DNA of 64,000 nt, from assembly GCA_022822305.1 (NCBI GenBank), contig JAJEBY010000016.1:124001-188000 (forward strand). The letters run 5' to 3'. Below the pieces are notes generated by a model that was given only the letters and a program-made list of their open reading frames with translations, made no database searches and had not been told where the DNA came from. Each line of letters begins with the position of its first letter. The stretch's first letter is position 1. Position numbers and translations under genes: made by a program. Positions 41,577 to 51,083 of this stretch are shown piece after piece. Source of the DNA: Anaerolineae bacterium. GTDB taxonomy: Bacteria; Chloroflexota; Anaerolineae; Aggregatilineales; Phototrophicaceae.

Positions 41577-43019
41577 CTAACCATCGGAGTTTGAGGCAAC
41601 GGTATCGGCCTCTTGATTGGCTTCCGGAGGCGGTGGCTGGGTCGGTTGCGCATTGGGCGCCGGGGTCTCCTCTGGAGGCGCCTCGGGCACATTGACACCG
41701 AGCGTCGCCGGATTCAAACCCGATGAAGCGACCGGCGACGCTTCCGCGACATCGGCGGCGCAGCGGAAACCGATCCAGCGTTGGCTTCCCGCCGGATCCC
41801 AGGATTGTCTGTGCACCGATCGGCTAAAGAACGGCACACTGTTCCACGATCCGCCGCGGAGCACTTTCTCCAGGCCAGTGACCGGACCGGCTGGATTGAC
41901 GGCTGTACCCTGCGCATTCAGCGATTCATAGTAGGTGGCGCTATACCAGTCGCTCACCCATTCGGCCACGTTGCCCGCCAGGTCGTGAATTCCAGTTTCT
42001 GTGGCGCCCAATGGATAGCTGGCCACCGGGTAGGAACCGGGTGGGGTATCAAGAGGACGATTGGTTTTCGCCAGGGCGTTGTCCCAGATATTTCCCCAAG
42101 GATAAGTGCGCCCATCATCGCCGCGCGCGGCGCGCTCCCATTCGGCTTCGCTGGGCAGGCGGCGTCCGATGGTTTCACAATACTCGCGAGCCCCGTACCA
42201 GGTTATGCCATAGGCCGGATGCTGGGCCAGCGTCCCGCCGATGCTGTAATTGGCGCTGTCAAACGTGATCACCGCGTCGGCCGATTCGTTCTTGGTTTGA
42301 ACGCAGGGGAAACCATCGCAGCCGTTCAAGTGAAAGCCCGGACCGCGCACGTTGAGGAAGGCGACAAATTGCTCGAATGAGACTTCGGTCGTTTCCATCA
42401 AGAAGGGATCGACCGTGACCGGATGCGCGGGATAGGAGTCTTCAGCGTAAGCCGCTTCGCAGGCGCCGCCATCACGAACGCGGCATTCTTCGATGGCCTG
42501 CACTACTTCGCCAGGCAATGTGCCCATGGTAAACGCGCCGCCCGGCACCGATACCGCCAGGCTACGCAACAATTGCAGGATTTCGGGGATCTGACTTGTC
42601 GGCGACAGCAAGGGCTGACCGGAGTCGCTTGTCCCCGCTGCGGATAGCGGCGTGGTCTGTACCGCTACGGAGCCTGGGCCGCCGGCTTGCTGACTGACGC
42701 CGGTCGGCTGCGCGACCACAACCGAACTCAAGCCGCCGGCAACCAGCGCCGGAACGGGCGTCGCCGTCACCACGCGAACCTCCGTCCAGGGTGTTGCGGT
42801 CGGCGCGTTGGGGTCCTCGGTCGCAGTCATAACCACGTGCACAAGTGTTGTCACGACCTGTGGCGCCGGCGTGGGAACGAAGAATTCCAGCAGCGTGCCT
42901 TCCAGCGCAATGCCGATCATGACGCTGAGACCGCACAATAATCCCGGAATGAAACCGATGATCGCCCATTGCCACGCAGCGCTGCGATTGCGCCTTCCAC
43001 CGATGGGTCTGTACGACAT
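41577..43019 (-). CDS. Membrane-anchored SUMF1/FGE-sulfatase-domain protein
   Basis: 480 residues. One N-terminal membrane segment (about 16-40), a Thr/Pro/Val linker (about 48-140), the SUMF1 domain (about 155-425), then a Pro-rich tail ('PPEETPAPNAQPTQPPPPEA'). Hallmarks: 'PGGAFTMGT', 'RRLPSEAEWERAARG', 'HDLAGNVAEWVSDWY', 'VLRGGSWNSVPFFSRSVHRQ' and 'RWIGFRC'. In true formylglycine-generating enzymes the segment after GGSW has a catalytic Cys pair, and here it has none. It is therefore probably a binding or structural C-type-lectin-like domain on the cell surface. Confidence 0.87.
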   Translation of the reverse strand: MSYRPIGGRRNRSAAWQWAIIGFIPGLLCGLSVMIGIALEGTLLEFFVPTPAPQVVTTLVHVVMTATEDPNAPTATPWTEVRVVTATPVPALVAGGLSSVVVAQPTGVSQQAGGPGSVAVQTTPLSAAGTSDSGQPLLSPTSQIPEILQLLRSLAVSVPGGAFTMGTLPGEVVQAIEECRVRDGGACEAAYAEDSYPAHPVTVDPFLMETTEVSFEQFVAFLNVRGPGFHLNGCDGFPCVQTKNESADAVITFDSANYSIGGTLAQHPAYGITWYGAREYCETIGRRLPSEAEWERAARGDDGRTYPWGNIWDNALAKTNRPLDTPPGSYPVASYPLGATETGIHDLAGNVAEWVSDWYSATYYESLNAQGTAVNPAGPVTGLEKVLRGGSWNSVPFFSRSVHRQSWDPAGSQRWIGFRCAADVAEASPVASSGLNPATLGVNVPEAPPEETPAPNAQPTQPPPPEANQEADTVASNSDG

Positions 43020-43262
43020 TCACTGCTCCTGGATGGGACGATTGAACGCGAAGTCGTCTTCTAATGGCATCGCCGGTCAATGTTTCTCGGCGCCGCCGCA
43101 TCGTAGAGACGCGGTCCGACAAGAATCTTCGCGCAACTACTGTTCTAAACGATAACGCTGGAATTCACAAGATTGCGTTGCGCTGTCGGCACACAGCCGT
43201 ATCGAAAGCGGTGACTTGACGCAAAACTGCAGCGTCCGTTCGCGGCAAGGATTCCGGCCTGC

Positions 43263-43291
43263 TTGACAAGGTATGTTGGCGGGATTAGGCT
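43263..43291 (+). promoter_or_regulatory. Promoter of the tandem GNAT gene at 43322
   Basis: Perfect TTGACA (43263-43268), 17-bp spacer, TAGGCT (43286-43291), 30 bp before the GTG start. The rest of 43020-43262 shows no gene. Confidence 0.5.
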
Positions 43292-43321
43292 TAATTCAAG
43301 TTTGTTCTCTGGATAGGGTCT

Positions 43322-44338
43322 GTGACAGGATTAAGCACGACGCAACTGACTGCATCGCCGCCGTTGGTCGATGGCTTGCGTCCGGTAAATCTGCGAACGG
43401 ATTTGCGTCCGCTGGCGGACCTAATTGAACTGGTCTTCGCCGATTCGATGGATAGCAGCGGCCGATCGGCGATTCGCGAGATGCGCTATCTCAGTCACGT
43501 TGGACATGGGCTGCATTTGCTGTCGCGTCTGAATGAATTGATGCTGGGCATCAGCATGGGCTTTGTTTATGTCGCTGACGGCCGATTGGTTGGCAATGTC
43601 TCGGTTTATCCCTCAGGTTATCCCAAGGATATGCGCGCGGCGTGGATACTGGCGAATATCGGTGTGCATCCGGCTTTTCAGAGGCGTGGCATCGCCGGCG
43701 ACCTGGTAGATGCCGCGGTGGACATGATCGCCAAACGACGAGGCCGGCAAGTGATTTTGCAGGTCAATCGAGACAATTACGCCGCCTTGCGACTGTATGA
43801 ACGTCAAGGATTTATGTACGAACGGACCTGGCGCAACTGGCAGCGCAGCGGCTTCATCAAGGGGCCCGCGGCTGAAGATAACGGGCTGCAAATTGCGCGT
43901 TTGCGGCCGAATGAGTGGAAAGCCGAGTTTGCGCTGGCGCAAGCGGCCCGTCCCAATTCGCGCGGCGGGCTGGGTTGGCTGAAGCCGCTACACAAATCGT
44001 ACTTCCGCATCCGGCCATGGAAACGTCTGCTGAGTCTTTTGTCTCTGAATCACACGGAAAGGCTAATCATTCGCGACAAAGCGTCCGACCAGATCGTGGC
44101 GTCTTGTTGGTTGGAGAGCCTGGTAAGCAGCAGAACGATGCGACTGCGCCTGTTTACGTCACCTTCAATCGAACATCGTCCTTATGCCGAAGCGCTGCTC
44201 GGTCATGTGCTGGATCGTTTTCCCCGTTCTACGATCATGATTGAACATCCGGGAGACGATGATGCCGTCAATGAATTGCTGACCTACTATCAATTTAAGG
44301 TCAAGCGAGACTTATGGCATATGCGTCTTGATCTGTGA
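43322..44338 (+). CDS. Two-domain GNAT acetyltransferase
   Basis: 338 residues. N-terminal GNAT half is complete: 'NIGVHPAFQRRGIAGDLVDA' (acetyl-CoA loop) and 'LQVNRDNYAALRLYERQGFM'. The C-terminal half (about 190-338) is a degenerate GNAT-like fold ('IRDKASDQIVASCWLESLV', 'YAEALLGHVLDRFPRSTIMI'). Substrate unknown. Start is GTG 43322. It converges with the cNMP/PH-like gene. Confidence 0.83.
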   Translation: MTGLSTTQLTASPPLVDGLRPVNLRTDLRPLADLIELVFADSMDSSGRSAIREMRYLSHVGHGLHLLSRLNELMLGISMGFVYVADGRLVGNVSVYPSGYPKDMRAAWILANIGVHPAFQRRGIAGDLVDAAVDMIAKRRGRQVILQVNRDNYAALRLYERQGFMYERTWRNWQRSGFIKGPAAEDNGLQIARLRPNEWKAEFALAQAARPNSRGGLGWLKPLHKSYFRIRPWKRLLSLLSLNHTERLIIRDKASDQIVASCWLESLVSSRTMRLRLFTSPSIEHRPYAEALLGHVLDRFPRSTIMIEHPGDDDAVNELLTYYQFKVKRDLWHMRLDL

Positions 44339-44368
44339 GCGCAGCCAGGCATCCCACCGCAACCCAAT

Positions 44369-46213
44369 TCAATCGGAATCCGCGCGGAAGCGCCGCGGCC
44401 TGCTGCGCTCCCTCTCGCGTTGGAATCGCGTGTTTTGGTCACTCGACGCCGCAGTTTGAGAGGCCAGTTTGCGCGGCAGTCTTGGCGGTCGATTGCGGTC
44501 GTGATTGTGCGTCGCTCGGCCGCTATCAATCGTTGCATCGTCATTCGGCGGCATGACAGTCGAGGCAGTGGCGGTGTCTGCCGCGGCTTGCTGGAGCGTC
44601 GCGAGATTGGCTGCGCCCAAATATTCGCCGAGTATCTGGCGCTGCTGCGCGGCGTCATAGCGAGCCTTGCGATGTGCCTTGTTGTGTTGACGGCGCGAAA
44701 TCTCCTGTTGGATCGCCTGCGGATTCGTCACCTTTTGAAAGAGCTTGTGTTCATCGGCGCCGATCAATGACATGCGAACGTCGCCATATTTCATCAGCGC
44801 GGCGAAGAATCCCGTGGTAACCGATTCGACATTGTCAATCCGCTCCATCAAGATCTGGTCGCGCAGATTCTGCAAGAAAAACGGTCGCTTGTGCACCAGC
44901 GTGATCGTGTCATCGGATATCACATAGATATCGTTTCGCCAATCCCAGTCGAGCCAGTAATAGGCGACGCAGCCGAACAACAACGCGACCATGCTGATCG
45001 GGAAGGTCACGATGCGCAGGTCGTTCCCGACGAGCGTGAAAGTCAGCAGCAAGCCTGTCGCGGCAGTCAGAATTACCAGCAGCGGGATGAACGTATGCTG
45101 CGCCCAGACACTGATGTGCTTGCGAAAGACGATATCGCCGTTATTCATGACGATGCGCGTACTCAAATAGCCATTCGTACCCGGTATCGGTTTGGGCGGG
45201 CCATCATCGACGGATGCGCTCGCGAGTTCGTCTTCTTCCGAATTCTCTCCGGCCAGCCACTTTTGCAGCTCCGCGCGCACCTGTTCTTGATGACGCTGCG
45301 CCTGCCGTTGCTCGAAGAATTGGCGATCTTCGATGATCAGCTTCTGGAATTGCTCTGGATTAGGGATCAAGTCCAGCTTGAGATTGCCTTGCGCGCCGGC
45401 CGTCTTGATGATGAGACTGCCATAACGAAAAATGCGCGCGAAGGGATCGTAAGACGGGTATTCAAAGTTGATCTCGTGCACGCTTTCCAGGCCTACTTGA
45501 GTGATCTGTTTGTGCATTGCCAAGATTGTGCGCTCGATTCTAATGATGCGCTGGTCGGTCACAATCAGCGCGTCATTACGCCACTCAGCTACGAAGTAAA
45601 TGATCATCAGGCCGGGCAGCAAAAGTGACAGCGCGAGTAGCAGCGCCGTAATCAGGTGGGTCTGAATGACGAGCGCCGCCATCCACAAGATCGGCATGGC
45701 CAAGAGCGGCAGCCAGGCCGACCGCAAGAATGACCACCAATGACGATGCGTGAATATCAAGACTTCTTCGTCTTCGCGCTGTTCAGCAAACTGCGGGCTG
45801 ATTTGGCGAGCTTCAGCTTCAGGCGCCATTCCCAGGGCACTGCGCAGGCCTTCGTCTTGGCGGAGCAGTCGGTCGAATCGATTTCGCGCGAGCGCGGCAA
45901 CGGAGACCGGTTGAGACGCGCGCAAGCTCGCCGAATGAATTACATCACTGAAGAGCGATTCCTGATTTACAAATTGATTGGCTTTGAGCGTCGCCAGTGG
46001 TTCCTGGCTGCCGTCGTCGTTGGTTCTGAAGAGGAGCGCCGCGCCCGATAATACGATCACAAGTTCATTCGCAGCCTGACCTTGCGCGAAAATATCTTCG
46101 CCGGTCTGGTAATTGCGCAGCTCCAAGGCCGCGCTAATCGATTTCAGATGCGACGAATTCAGATTCTGGAATATGGGGATGCTGCGCAGCAAAGATTCAC
46201 TGGTGTCATGCAT
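44369..46213 (-). CDS. cNMP-binding domain fused to two bacterial PH (bPH2) membrane domains
   Basis: 614 residues from ATG 46213 (GTG 46228 is an alternative). Order: cyclic-nucleotide-binding domain (about 5-125, 'SSHLKSISAALELRNYQTGE'), paired membrane helices (about 165-210), PH-like domain ('RNDALIVTDQRIIRIERTIL'), a linker, a second helix pair (about 370-415), a second PH-like domain ('RNDIYVISDDTITLVHKRPF') and a polar C-tail of about 100 residues. The cNMP pocket phosphate loop is not obvious, so ligand binding is uncertain. It probably senses or regulates envelope state; no function is established for this fusion. Confidence 0.8.
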   Translation of the reverse strand: MHDTSESLLRSIPIFQNLNSSHLKSISAALELRNYQTGEDIFAQGQAANELVIVLSGAALLFRTNDDGSQEPLATLKANQFVNQESLFSDVIHSASLRASQPVSVAALARNRFDRLLRQDEGLRSALGMAPEAEARQISPQFAEQREDEEVLIFTHRHWWSFLRSAWLPLLAMPILWMAALVIQTHLITALLLALSLLLPGLMIIYFVAEWRNDALIVTDQRIIRIERTILAMHKQITQVGLESVHEINFEYPSYDPFARIFRYGSLIIKTAGAQGNLKLDLIPNPEQFQKLIIEDRQFFEQRQAQRHQEQVRAELQKWLAGENSEEDELASASVDDGPPKPIPGTNGYLSTRIVMNNGDIVFRKHISVWAQHTFIPLLVILTAATGLLLTFTLVGNDLRIVTFPISMVALLFGCVAYYWLDWDWRNDIYVISDDTITLVHKRPFFLQNLRDQILMERIDNVESVTTGFFAALMKYGDVRMSLIGADEHKLFQKVTNPQAIQQEISRRQHNKAHRKARYDAAQQRQILGEYLGAANLATLQQAAADTATASTVMPPNDDATIDSGRATHNHDRNRPPRLPRKLASQTAASSDQNTRFQRERERSRPRRFRADSD

Positions 46214-46377
46214 GAGCGCTCTCGGCACAAGCTCAGCTTGCGCGCATTATAGCATGCTTCGATTCTGACCGTGGTTCGGGCGCCGACAGCCTGGATCTAG
46301 CTTCTGCAACGGGTCCCGTAGATTCTGTCGAATCGGTCACGGTTTTATCGAATGTCGAATTCTGAGCAAAGCGTGTT

Positions 46378-46383
46378 ATACTT
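46378..46383 (+). promoter_or_regulatory. Candidate -10 for tatA
   Basis: TATACT (46378-46383), five of six, 35 bp before the tatA ATG. No good -35 at 16-18 bp; the TTGACC that follows it is too close to the gene for use as a -35 with a standard spacer. Confidence 0.3.
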
Positions 46384-46418
46384 GACCTGACTTCAAATAT
46401 GGCAAACAGGATGCAATT

Positions 46419-46601
46419 ATGCCGAATCTAGGTCCGACCGAACTCTTCATCGTGCTCATAATCGTAGTGCTGCTGTTTGGCGTTGGCCGCGTGTCGCGCA
46501 TCGGTGGTGAGCTGGGATCAGCCGTAGCCAACTTCCGCAAGGGCCTGCAGCAGGGCGCCAAGGAATCAGCAGAAGAATCCAATCCAACCGAGACTGCTTA
46601 A
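46419..46601 (+). CDS. tatA: Sec-independent protein translocase subunit TatA
   Basis: 60 residues. One membrane helix (about 8-21, 'ELFIVLIIVVLLFGVGR'), a Gly hinge and the amphipathic helix 'IGGELGSAVANFRKGLQQGA', as in TatA/TatB/TatE. It polymerises to let folded Tat substrates cross the membrane. The FG is followed by VGRVSRIGGELG, where TatA often has FGPxKLPELGxxLG. No tatC is in the window. AGGAT lies six bases before the ATG. Confidence 0.9.
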   Translation: MPNLGPTELFIVLIIVVLLFGVGRVSRIGGELGSAVANFRKGLQQGAKESAEESNPTETA

Positions 46602-46618
46602 GCTTAATTCCCCGTCAT

Positions 46619-47095
46619 TCAATGTTGCGATTGCAGCGAGCGTTTGATGAGGTCCTCGCCCTTGAGGATTCGCTTGTGCTTGATGCCATGCGGAACTTTC
46701 AAATTGTATAGCAGCGCGTCGCGGTTATAACGCTCGACTCGCGCTAGATATGCTTCTACGTACCGTTGCCACGACTTTTCCGCGCCAATTGACCTGCCCG
46801 AATCGCCCGATGCGGATGCGCGTTTCCGCTCCCGCGTATGGCGCGTACCCCGCTCATGAATCTGCTGACGCAAGCTGGCTTCGAGTTGGTCCAGGCGGCG
46901 TCCTTCGGCGATCCAATCCGGCGTCACGGCGTTGTCGCGCATGATTCTGTGAGCCGCGCGCAAGTCCGGCGGAGTGAGGCTATCGTCTGCCAGCTTCAGG
47001 GGTTTGCCGGCGCCGGGCAATCGCGAAATATCGCCATCGCCGATCGTATCCCGCAGCAGTTGCTCGACTATGTTGTCCCATTTGGATTGCGACAA
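46619..47095 (-). CDS. DUF1992 / DnaJ-homologue subfamily C member 28-like protein
   Basis: 158 residues. 'ISRLPGAGKPLKLADDSLTP' near residue 24 is the DUF1992 signature, with 'AHRIMRDNAVTPDWIAEGRR' and the basic coiled part following; the C-terminal 'YNRDALLYNLKVPHGIKHKR' is also typical. There is no J domain in this short form. Function unknown; one human relative acts in the Golgi. It converges with tatA, 17 bp apart. Confidence 0.85.
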   Translation of the reverse strand: MSQSKWDNIVEQLLRDTIGDGDISRLPGAGKPLKLADDSLTPPDLRAAHRIMRDNAVTPDWIAEGRRLDQLEASLRQQIHERGTRHTRERKRASASGDSGRSIGAEKSWQRYVEAYLARVERYNRDALLYNLKVPHGIKHKRILKGEDLIKRSLQSQH

Positions 47096-47117
47096 GGTTC
47101 CTGGTCCCCGTCCGGCA

Positions 47118-48026
47118 TCATTGGAGTAACAAGGTCAGCGTCGCCCGGACCTGACCGCCGGCGTCGCTGATGGTGATCTGCTCGCCCAGCTGCCATACGC
47201 TGTCGTCCTTGCCCCAGAACAGGGCGTAACCGGTGCTCCGACCGCTGCGAGTGAAGAGGTTGATTTCAGCATCATTGAAGAGCAGGAGCTCCGGGAAAAC
47301 ATAACTATTGCCGGAAGCGTCGTTCAAGGTCCAATTGGTGATATTCAGTTGCGCGCCATTGTTGCGCAGGCGAATGACCTCCGAAGTAATGTCGCCCAGG
47401 CCCTCGTAGGCTACAAGTTCAATGTCAATAATGTTCGGGTCAAGCGTGGCGATTGCCGCAGCGAAAGCTGGATTATCTCCGGTTTCGCCAGCGATATTGC
47501 AGCCTTCGAGCGGGACGATCAGTTCGTCGCCAACCTGTAGCCTCACGGACGATTCGACGGTCAGATTGTTGGCTAAGAGCAGCAGGTTTCGGTCAGCTCC
47601 GTAGCGATCGGCCACGCCAAAGGGGGTGTCGCCGCTCTGCATCACATGCAGAAGACAATTGTCCGGCAAGAAATCACCGGCAGTTTCCGGCGTTGGGGTG
47701 AGCAGAATGACGTCAACAGCGCCGATGCGGGCGGCGTCAATGGTGGAAACGGCGCCACTGACGTCGGCGGCGATATCGGAGGGCAGGTTGACCTGGCCGC
47801 TGAGATTGCTCGGTTGTTCGAAACCCCCCAACGGTGTTGGCGCCGGCGTCGCAGTAATGATGATCTCGATGGTGATGATCTCGGGGATTTCCGTTGAATC
47901 GCGTTCGAAACCGAAGAGACGCAACGCGACATATACGCCGCTGACTGCAGTGACGAACGTCAGTATCAGGAAAATGATCTGCGGCAAGAACGATATCCGC
48001 CGAGTGGGACGCTGCCTTTGAATCAT
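47118..48026 (-). CDS. LysM and lamin-tail-domain surface protein
   Basis: 302 residues from ATG 48026; a TTG at 48047 is the longer frame. A single membrane helix (about 16-38) anchors it, with a Thr/Pro linker 'IITATPAPTPLG'. A LysM repeat lies about 120-170 ('LHVMQSGDTPFGVADRYG', 'LQVGDELIVPL'), for peptidoglycan binding. The C-terminal part (about 200-302) has the lamin-tail-domain pattern 'SEVIRLRNNGAQLNITNWTL' and 'NSYVFPELLLFNDAEINLFT'. It sits outside the membrane. Exact role unknown. Confidence 0.8.
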   Translation of the reverse strand: MIQRQRPTRRISFLPQIIFLILTFVTAVSGVYVALRLFGFERDSTEIPEIITIEIIITATPAPTPLGGFEQPSNLSGQVNLPSDIAADVSGAVSTIDAARIGAVDVILLTPTPETAGDFLPDNCLLHVMQSGDTPFGVADRYGADRNLLLLANNLTVESSVRLQVGDELIVPLEGCNIAGETGDNPAFAAAIATLDPNIIDIELVAYEGLGDITSEVIRLRNNGAQLNITNWTLNDASGNSYVFPELLLFNDAEINLFTRSGRSTGYALFWGKDDSVWQLGEQITISDAGGQVRATLTLLLQ

Positions 48027-48252
48027 CGGGTTCTCGTGCCAGCCCAAGATGTTTCGCGAAGCGGAAATCTGGCGGCGACTGAAAAACGGCCGCGCAGTCT
48101 AGCTGGTGGCAAAGCGCCTGAAGCAATCATAATGGGAATACTAGCATAGCGCCTGGTTGCTGGCAACGCGGCAAGGCAAGTGGTTGTACTCATGCTCTCG
48201 AAGTTAAGCTACAATCGCAGCCGATGCCTTTAGAGACGGATAAGTCATCATT

Positions 48253-49713
48253 ATGAAGGTTTTGTTGGCCAGCGCGGAGGCGGCGCCATTTGCCAAAGTC
48301 GGCGGTCTCGCAGATGTTGTTGGGTCCCTGCCACGGGCGTTGGGCCGCCTGGATGTTGATGCTCGCGTCATCATTCCCGGATACGGATTCATCGACCACT
48401 ATGAATACGACATTGATCACCTGTTCTCCTTCGATTTTCATCATCGGCTTGGATCGAACGACGTGTCGATTTACGTCTGCGAATATGACGAAACCACCTT
48501 CTACTTCCTGCAATCGTCCCCGTATTTCGGCTTGGAAGGAGAAGTTTACAGCCATTGGCAATGGGATATGGAAAGATTCGTCTATCTCAATCAGGCGCTG
48601 ATGGCCGCCTTGGCGCACCTGGGTGAACATCAGGGCTGGTTCCCGGATGTCTTGCATGTCAATGATTGGCATACCAGCCTGCTGCCTTTCCTCGTCAAGG
48701 AACATGGAAGCGGCGCCGGGTGGGCCACGCTGGCGACCGTGCTTTCGATCCACAACATCGCCTATCAAGGCAATCACGCCGGCGGGTTTTTGTATCAGGC
48801 CGGTGTGCACGGGCGTCATTTGCCCGAACTGGTCTATTACGATTTGACGGACAATCTGCTCGGGATCGGCATTGGTTACAGCGATATGATCTCCACCGTG
48901 AGTCCGCGCTATGCTGAGGAAATCAAGTATCCCTACGCCGGCTACGAATTGGCGCCCTTGATCGGTCTCCGCGGCGACGACCTGCGCGGCATCCTCAATG
49001 GGCTGGATACAGAATTCTGGGACCCGCAGACCGATCCGTATATTTTCGAGAACTTTGACAGCGAAAATTTCGACGCCAAACGTCCGCTAAACAAACGCCA
49101 TCTGCAATCGTACGCCAGGCTGCCGATCAAGCCGGAGATTCCGCTCATCGGTGTGGTGAGTCGTTTGGCCGCGCAAAAGGGATTTGATATGGCGCTTCCC
49201 GCCCTGCGCAAGGTATTGGGCTCGCGTTATGCTCAGCTGGTAGTTTTGGGTACAGGCGAGAGCGACCTGGAATATGCTTTCTGGCAACTCGATCAAGACT
49301 TTCCGGACAAGGTCTCGGCTTTCCTCAATTATGATGGCGCGCTTGCGCAGCAAATCTATGCGGGCTGCGATCTCTTCTTGATGCCCAGCCACTTCGAGCC
49401 CTGCGGCATGGGGCAAATGATGGCCATGCGCTACGGCGCGCTGCCTCTCGTTCGCAGGACTGGCGGCCTGGCGGATACTGTGGAGAATTATGACAATGCC
49501 GATGCCGAGACTGGCGCCGGGTTCGTCTTCGATTGGCAGGAGGCGGAGGCGGTAGAAGGTACTCTGAATTGGGCGCTCGATGTTTATCAGCAGCGGCCCG
49601 CCGCCTGGAAACGTATGCAGCAGCGCGCCATGTCCCTGGATTTCAGCTGGGACAAAAGCGCTGGAGCGTATCGAGACTTGTATCAGCAAGCGCGGATCAA
49701 GATTGGCGAATAG
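48253..49713 (+). CDS. glgA: Glycogen synthase (ADP-glucose, GT5)
   Basis: 486 residues, full length. It elongates alpha-1,4-glucan from ADP-glucose. The N-terminal 'KVGGLADVVGSLPRAL' (Lys15) binds ADP-glucose; 'VNDWHTSLLPFLVKEH', 'STVSPRYAEEIKYPYAGYEL' and 'LRGILNGLDTEFWDP' are typical GT5, and the E-x7-E region is 'SHFEPCGMGQMMAMRYGALP'. It lies 11 bp before glgC, forming an operon. The intergenic region before it has TACAAT near 48213 but no good -35. Confidence 0.96.
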   Translation: MKVLLASAEAAPFAKVGGLADVVGSLPRALGRLDVDARVIIPGYGFIDHYEYDIDHLFSFDFHHRLGSNDVSIYVCEYDETTFYFLQSSPYFGLEGEVYSHWQWDMERFVYLNQALMAALAHLGEHQGWFPDVLHVNDWHTSLLPFLVKEHGSGAGWATLATVLSIHNIAYQGNHAGGFLYQAGVHGRHLPELVYYDLTDNLLGIGIGYSDMISTVSPRYAEEIKYPYAGYELAPLIGLRGDDLRGILNGLDTEFWDPQTDPYIFENFDSENFDAKRPLNKRHLQSYARLPIKPEIPLIGVVSRLAAQKGFDMALPALRKVLGSRYAQLVVLGTGESDLEYAFWQLDQDFPDKVSAFLNYDGALAQQIYAGCDLFLMPSHFEPCGMGQMMAMRYGALPLVRRTGGLADTVENYDNADAETGAGFVFDWQEAEAVEGTLNWALDVYQQRPAAWKRMQQRAMSLDFSWDKSAGAYRDLYQQARIKIGE

Positions 49714-49724
49714 GGGAGTATACG

Positions 49725-50993
49725 GTGAAGATTAAGGCTATTATTTTGGCGGGAGGCAAAGGCACTCGCTTGGGTGTTTTGACCATAAAGCGCGCCAAGC
49801 CGGCGGTACCCTTCGGCGGCAAGTATCGCATTATTGACTTCGTTTTGAGCAATTGCGTCAACTCCAACGTTTTTGATGTGCTGGTTTTGACGCAATACCG
49901 ACCGCATAGTTTGAATGATCATATCGGCAAGGGGCGCCCCTGGGATCTGGATCGTTCGTTCACCGGCGGTGTGCGCATGTTGCAGCCCTATCAAGGCAGC
50001 TTCGATACTGACTGGTACGCCGGCACCGCCGACGCAGTCGCGCAGAACTTGAATTTTGTGCGTCAGGGCCGCCCGGAATTTGTGCTGATTCTCTCCGGCG
50101 ATCATATCTACGAGATGGACTACGATATGTTGGTGCAATACCATCGCGATAAAGGCGCGGATGCCACGGTATGCACCATACGCGTGCCTCTCGACGAAGC
50201 CAGCCGCTTTGGCATTGTCGATACCGATCATGATTATCGTGTGACGGACTTCGTAGAGAAGCCCATAAACCCGCCGGGCAATCTGGCCAACATGGGCGTG
50301 TATGTTTTCGATTATGATGTGCTGGAGCGTGTATTACTGGAAGACCAGTCCGACCCGGTTTCCGCGCACGACTTTGGTCACAATGTGCTGCCCAAAATGG
50401 TAGAGGCCAGCATGAACGTCTTCGCCTATCCCTATGGCGGTTACTGGATTGATGTGGGCACCGTCGACGCGTACTGGGAAGCGCATATGGACCTGCTGTC
50501 CAGCCCGCCGTCGCTCAATCTAAATGACCGCACCTGGGTGATCCACACGCGTAGCGAGGAACGCCCGCCGGTACGCATCGGCAACGGCACGCAGATTATC
50601 GACAGCATGATTACCGATGGTTCCGTGATCGGCGCTGGCGCCGTTATCGAGCGATCGATTCTTTCACCCGGCGTGTTTGTGGGTCCGGGCGCCGTTATCC
50701 GCGAATCGGTGATTCTTAATGATGCTTATGTGGAAACCGGCGCGGTCATCGAGCGCGCGCTGATCGATAAGATTTCTGTTATCGGCCGGGACGCGCGGGT
50801 CGGATCATGGCAGGATATCGGGGATCTCAAGATCACTAGCGTGGGCAAGAACGCTCGGATTCCGCCGGGTTTCAGGATCGGCGCCGGTTCGATAGTCGGC
50901 GCGGATTGCACGCACGAAGATTTTTCGCGCTTTGCCGATATGTCCGTCCCAGCTGGCAGCGATGTCCAGATTACCAGCCGGTCCAAGAAATAA
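49725..50993 (+). CDS. glgC: Glucose-1-phosphate adenylyltransferase (ADP-glucose pyrophosphorylase)
   Basis: 422 residues from GTG 49725, with GGGGAG eight bases upstream; the open frame reaches back into glgA and is not used. It makes ADP-glucose for GlgA. Signature pieces: 'IILAGGKGTRLGVLTIKRAK', 'KYRIIDFVLSNCVNSNV', 'WYAGTADAVAQNLNFV', 'ILSGDHIYEMDY', and 'YWIDVGTVDAYWEAHMDLL'. A left-handed beta-helix follows (about 300-410). Starts 11 bp after glgA. Confidence 0.97.
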   Translation: MKIKAIILAGGKGTRLGVLTIKRAKPAVPFGGKYRIIDFVLSNCVNSNVFDVLVLTQYRPHSLNDHIGKGRPWDLDRSFTGGVRMLQPYQGSFDTDWYAGTADAVAQNLNFVRQGRPEFVLILSGDHIYEMDYDMLVQYHRDKGADATVCTIRVPLDEASRFGIVDTDHDYRVTDFVEKPINPPGNLANMGVYVFDYDVLERVLLEDQSDPVSAHDFGHNVLPKMVEASMNVFAYPYGGYWIDVGTVDAYWEAHMDLLSSPPSLNLNDRTWVIHTRSEERPPVRIGNGTQIIDSMITDGSVIGAGAVIERSILSPGVFVGPGAVIRESVILNDAYVETGAVIERALIDKISVIGRDARVGSWQDIGDLKITSVGKNARIPPGFRIGAGSIVGADCTHEDFSRFADMSVPAGSDVQITSRSKK

Positions 50994-51083
50994 TCGCGCG
51001 GACGCCTGCAGAACGCGCCTATGCGCCTCATTTCTCGCAGAACGAAAGTGTTTCTTCCAAATCAAAGTTGAAAGGCTAAAGTG

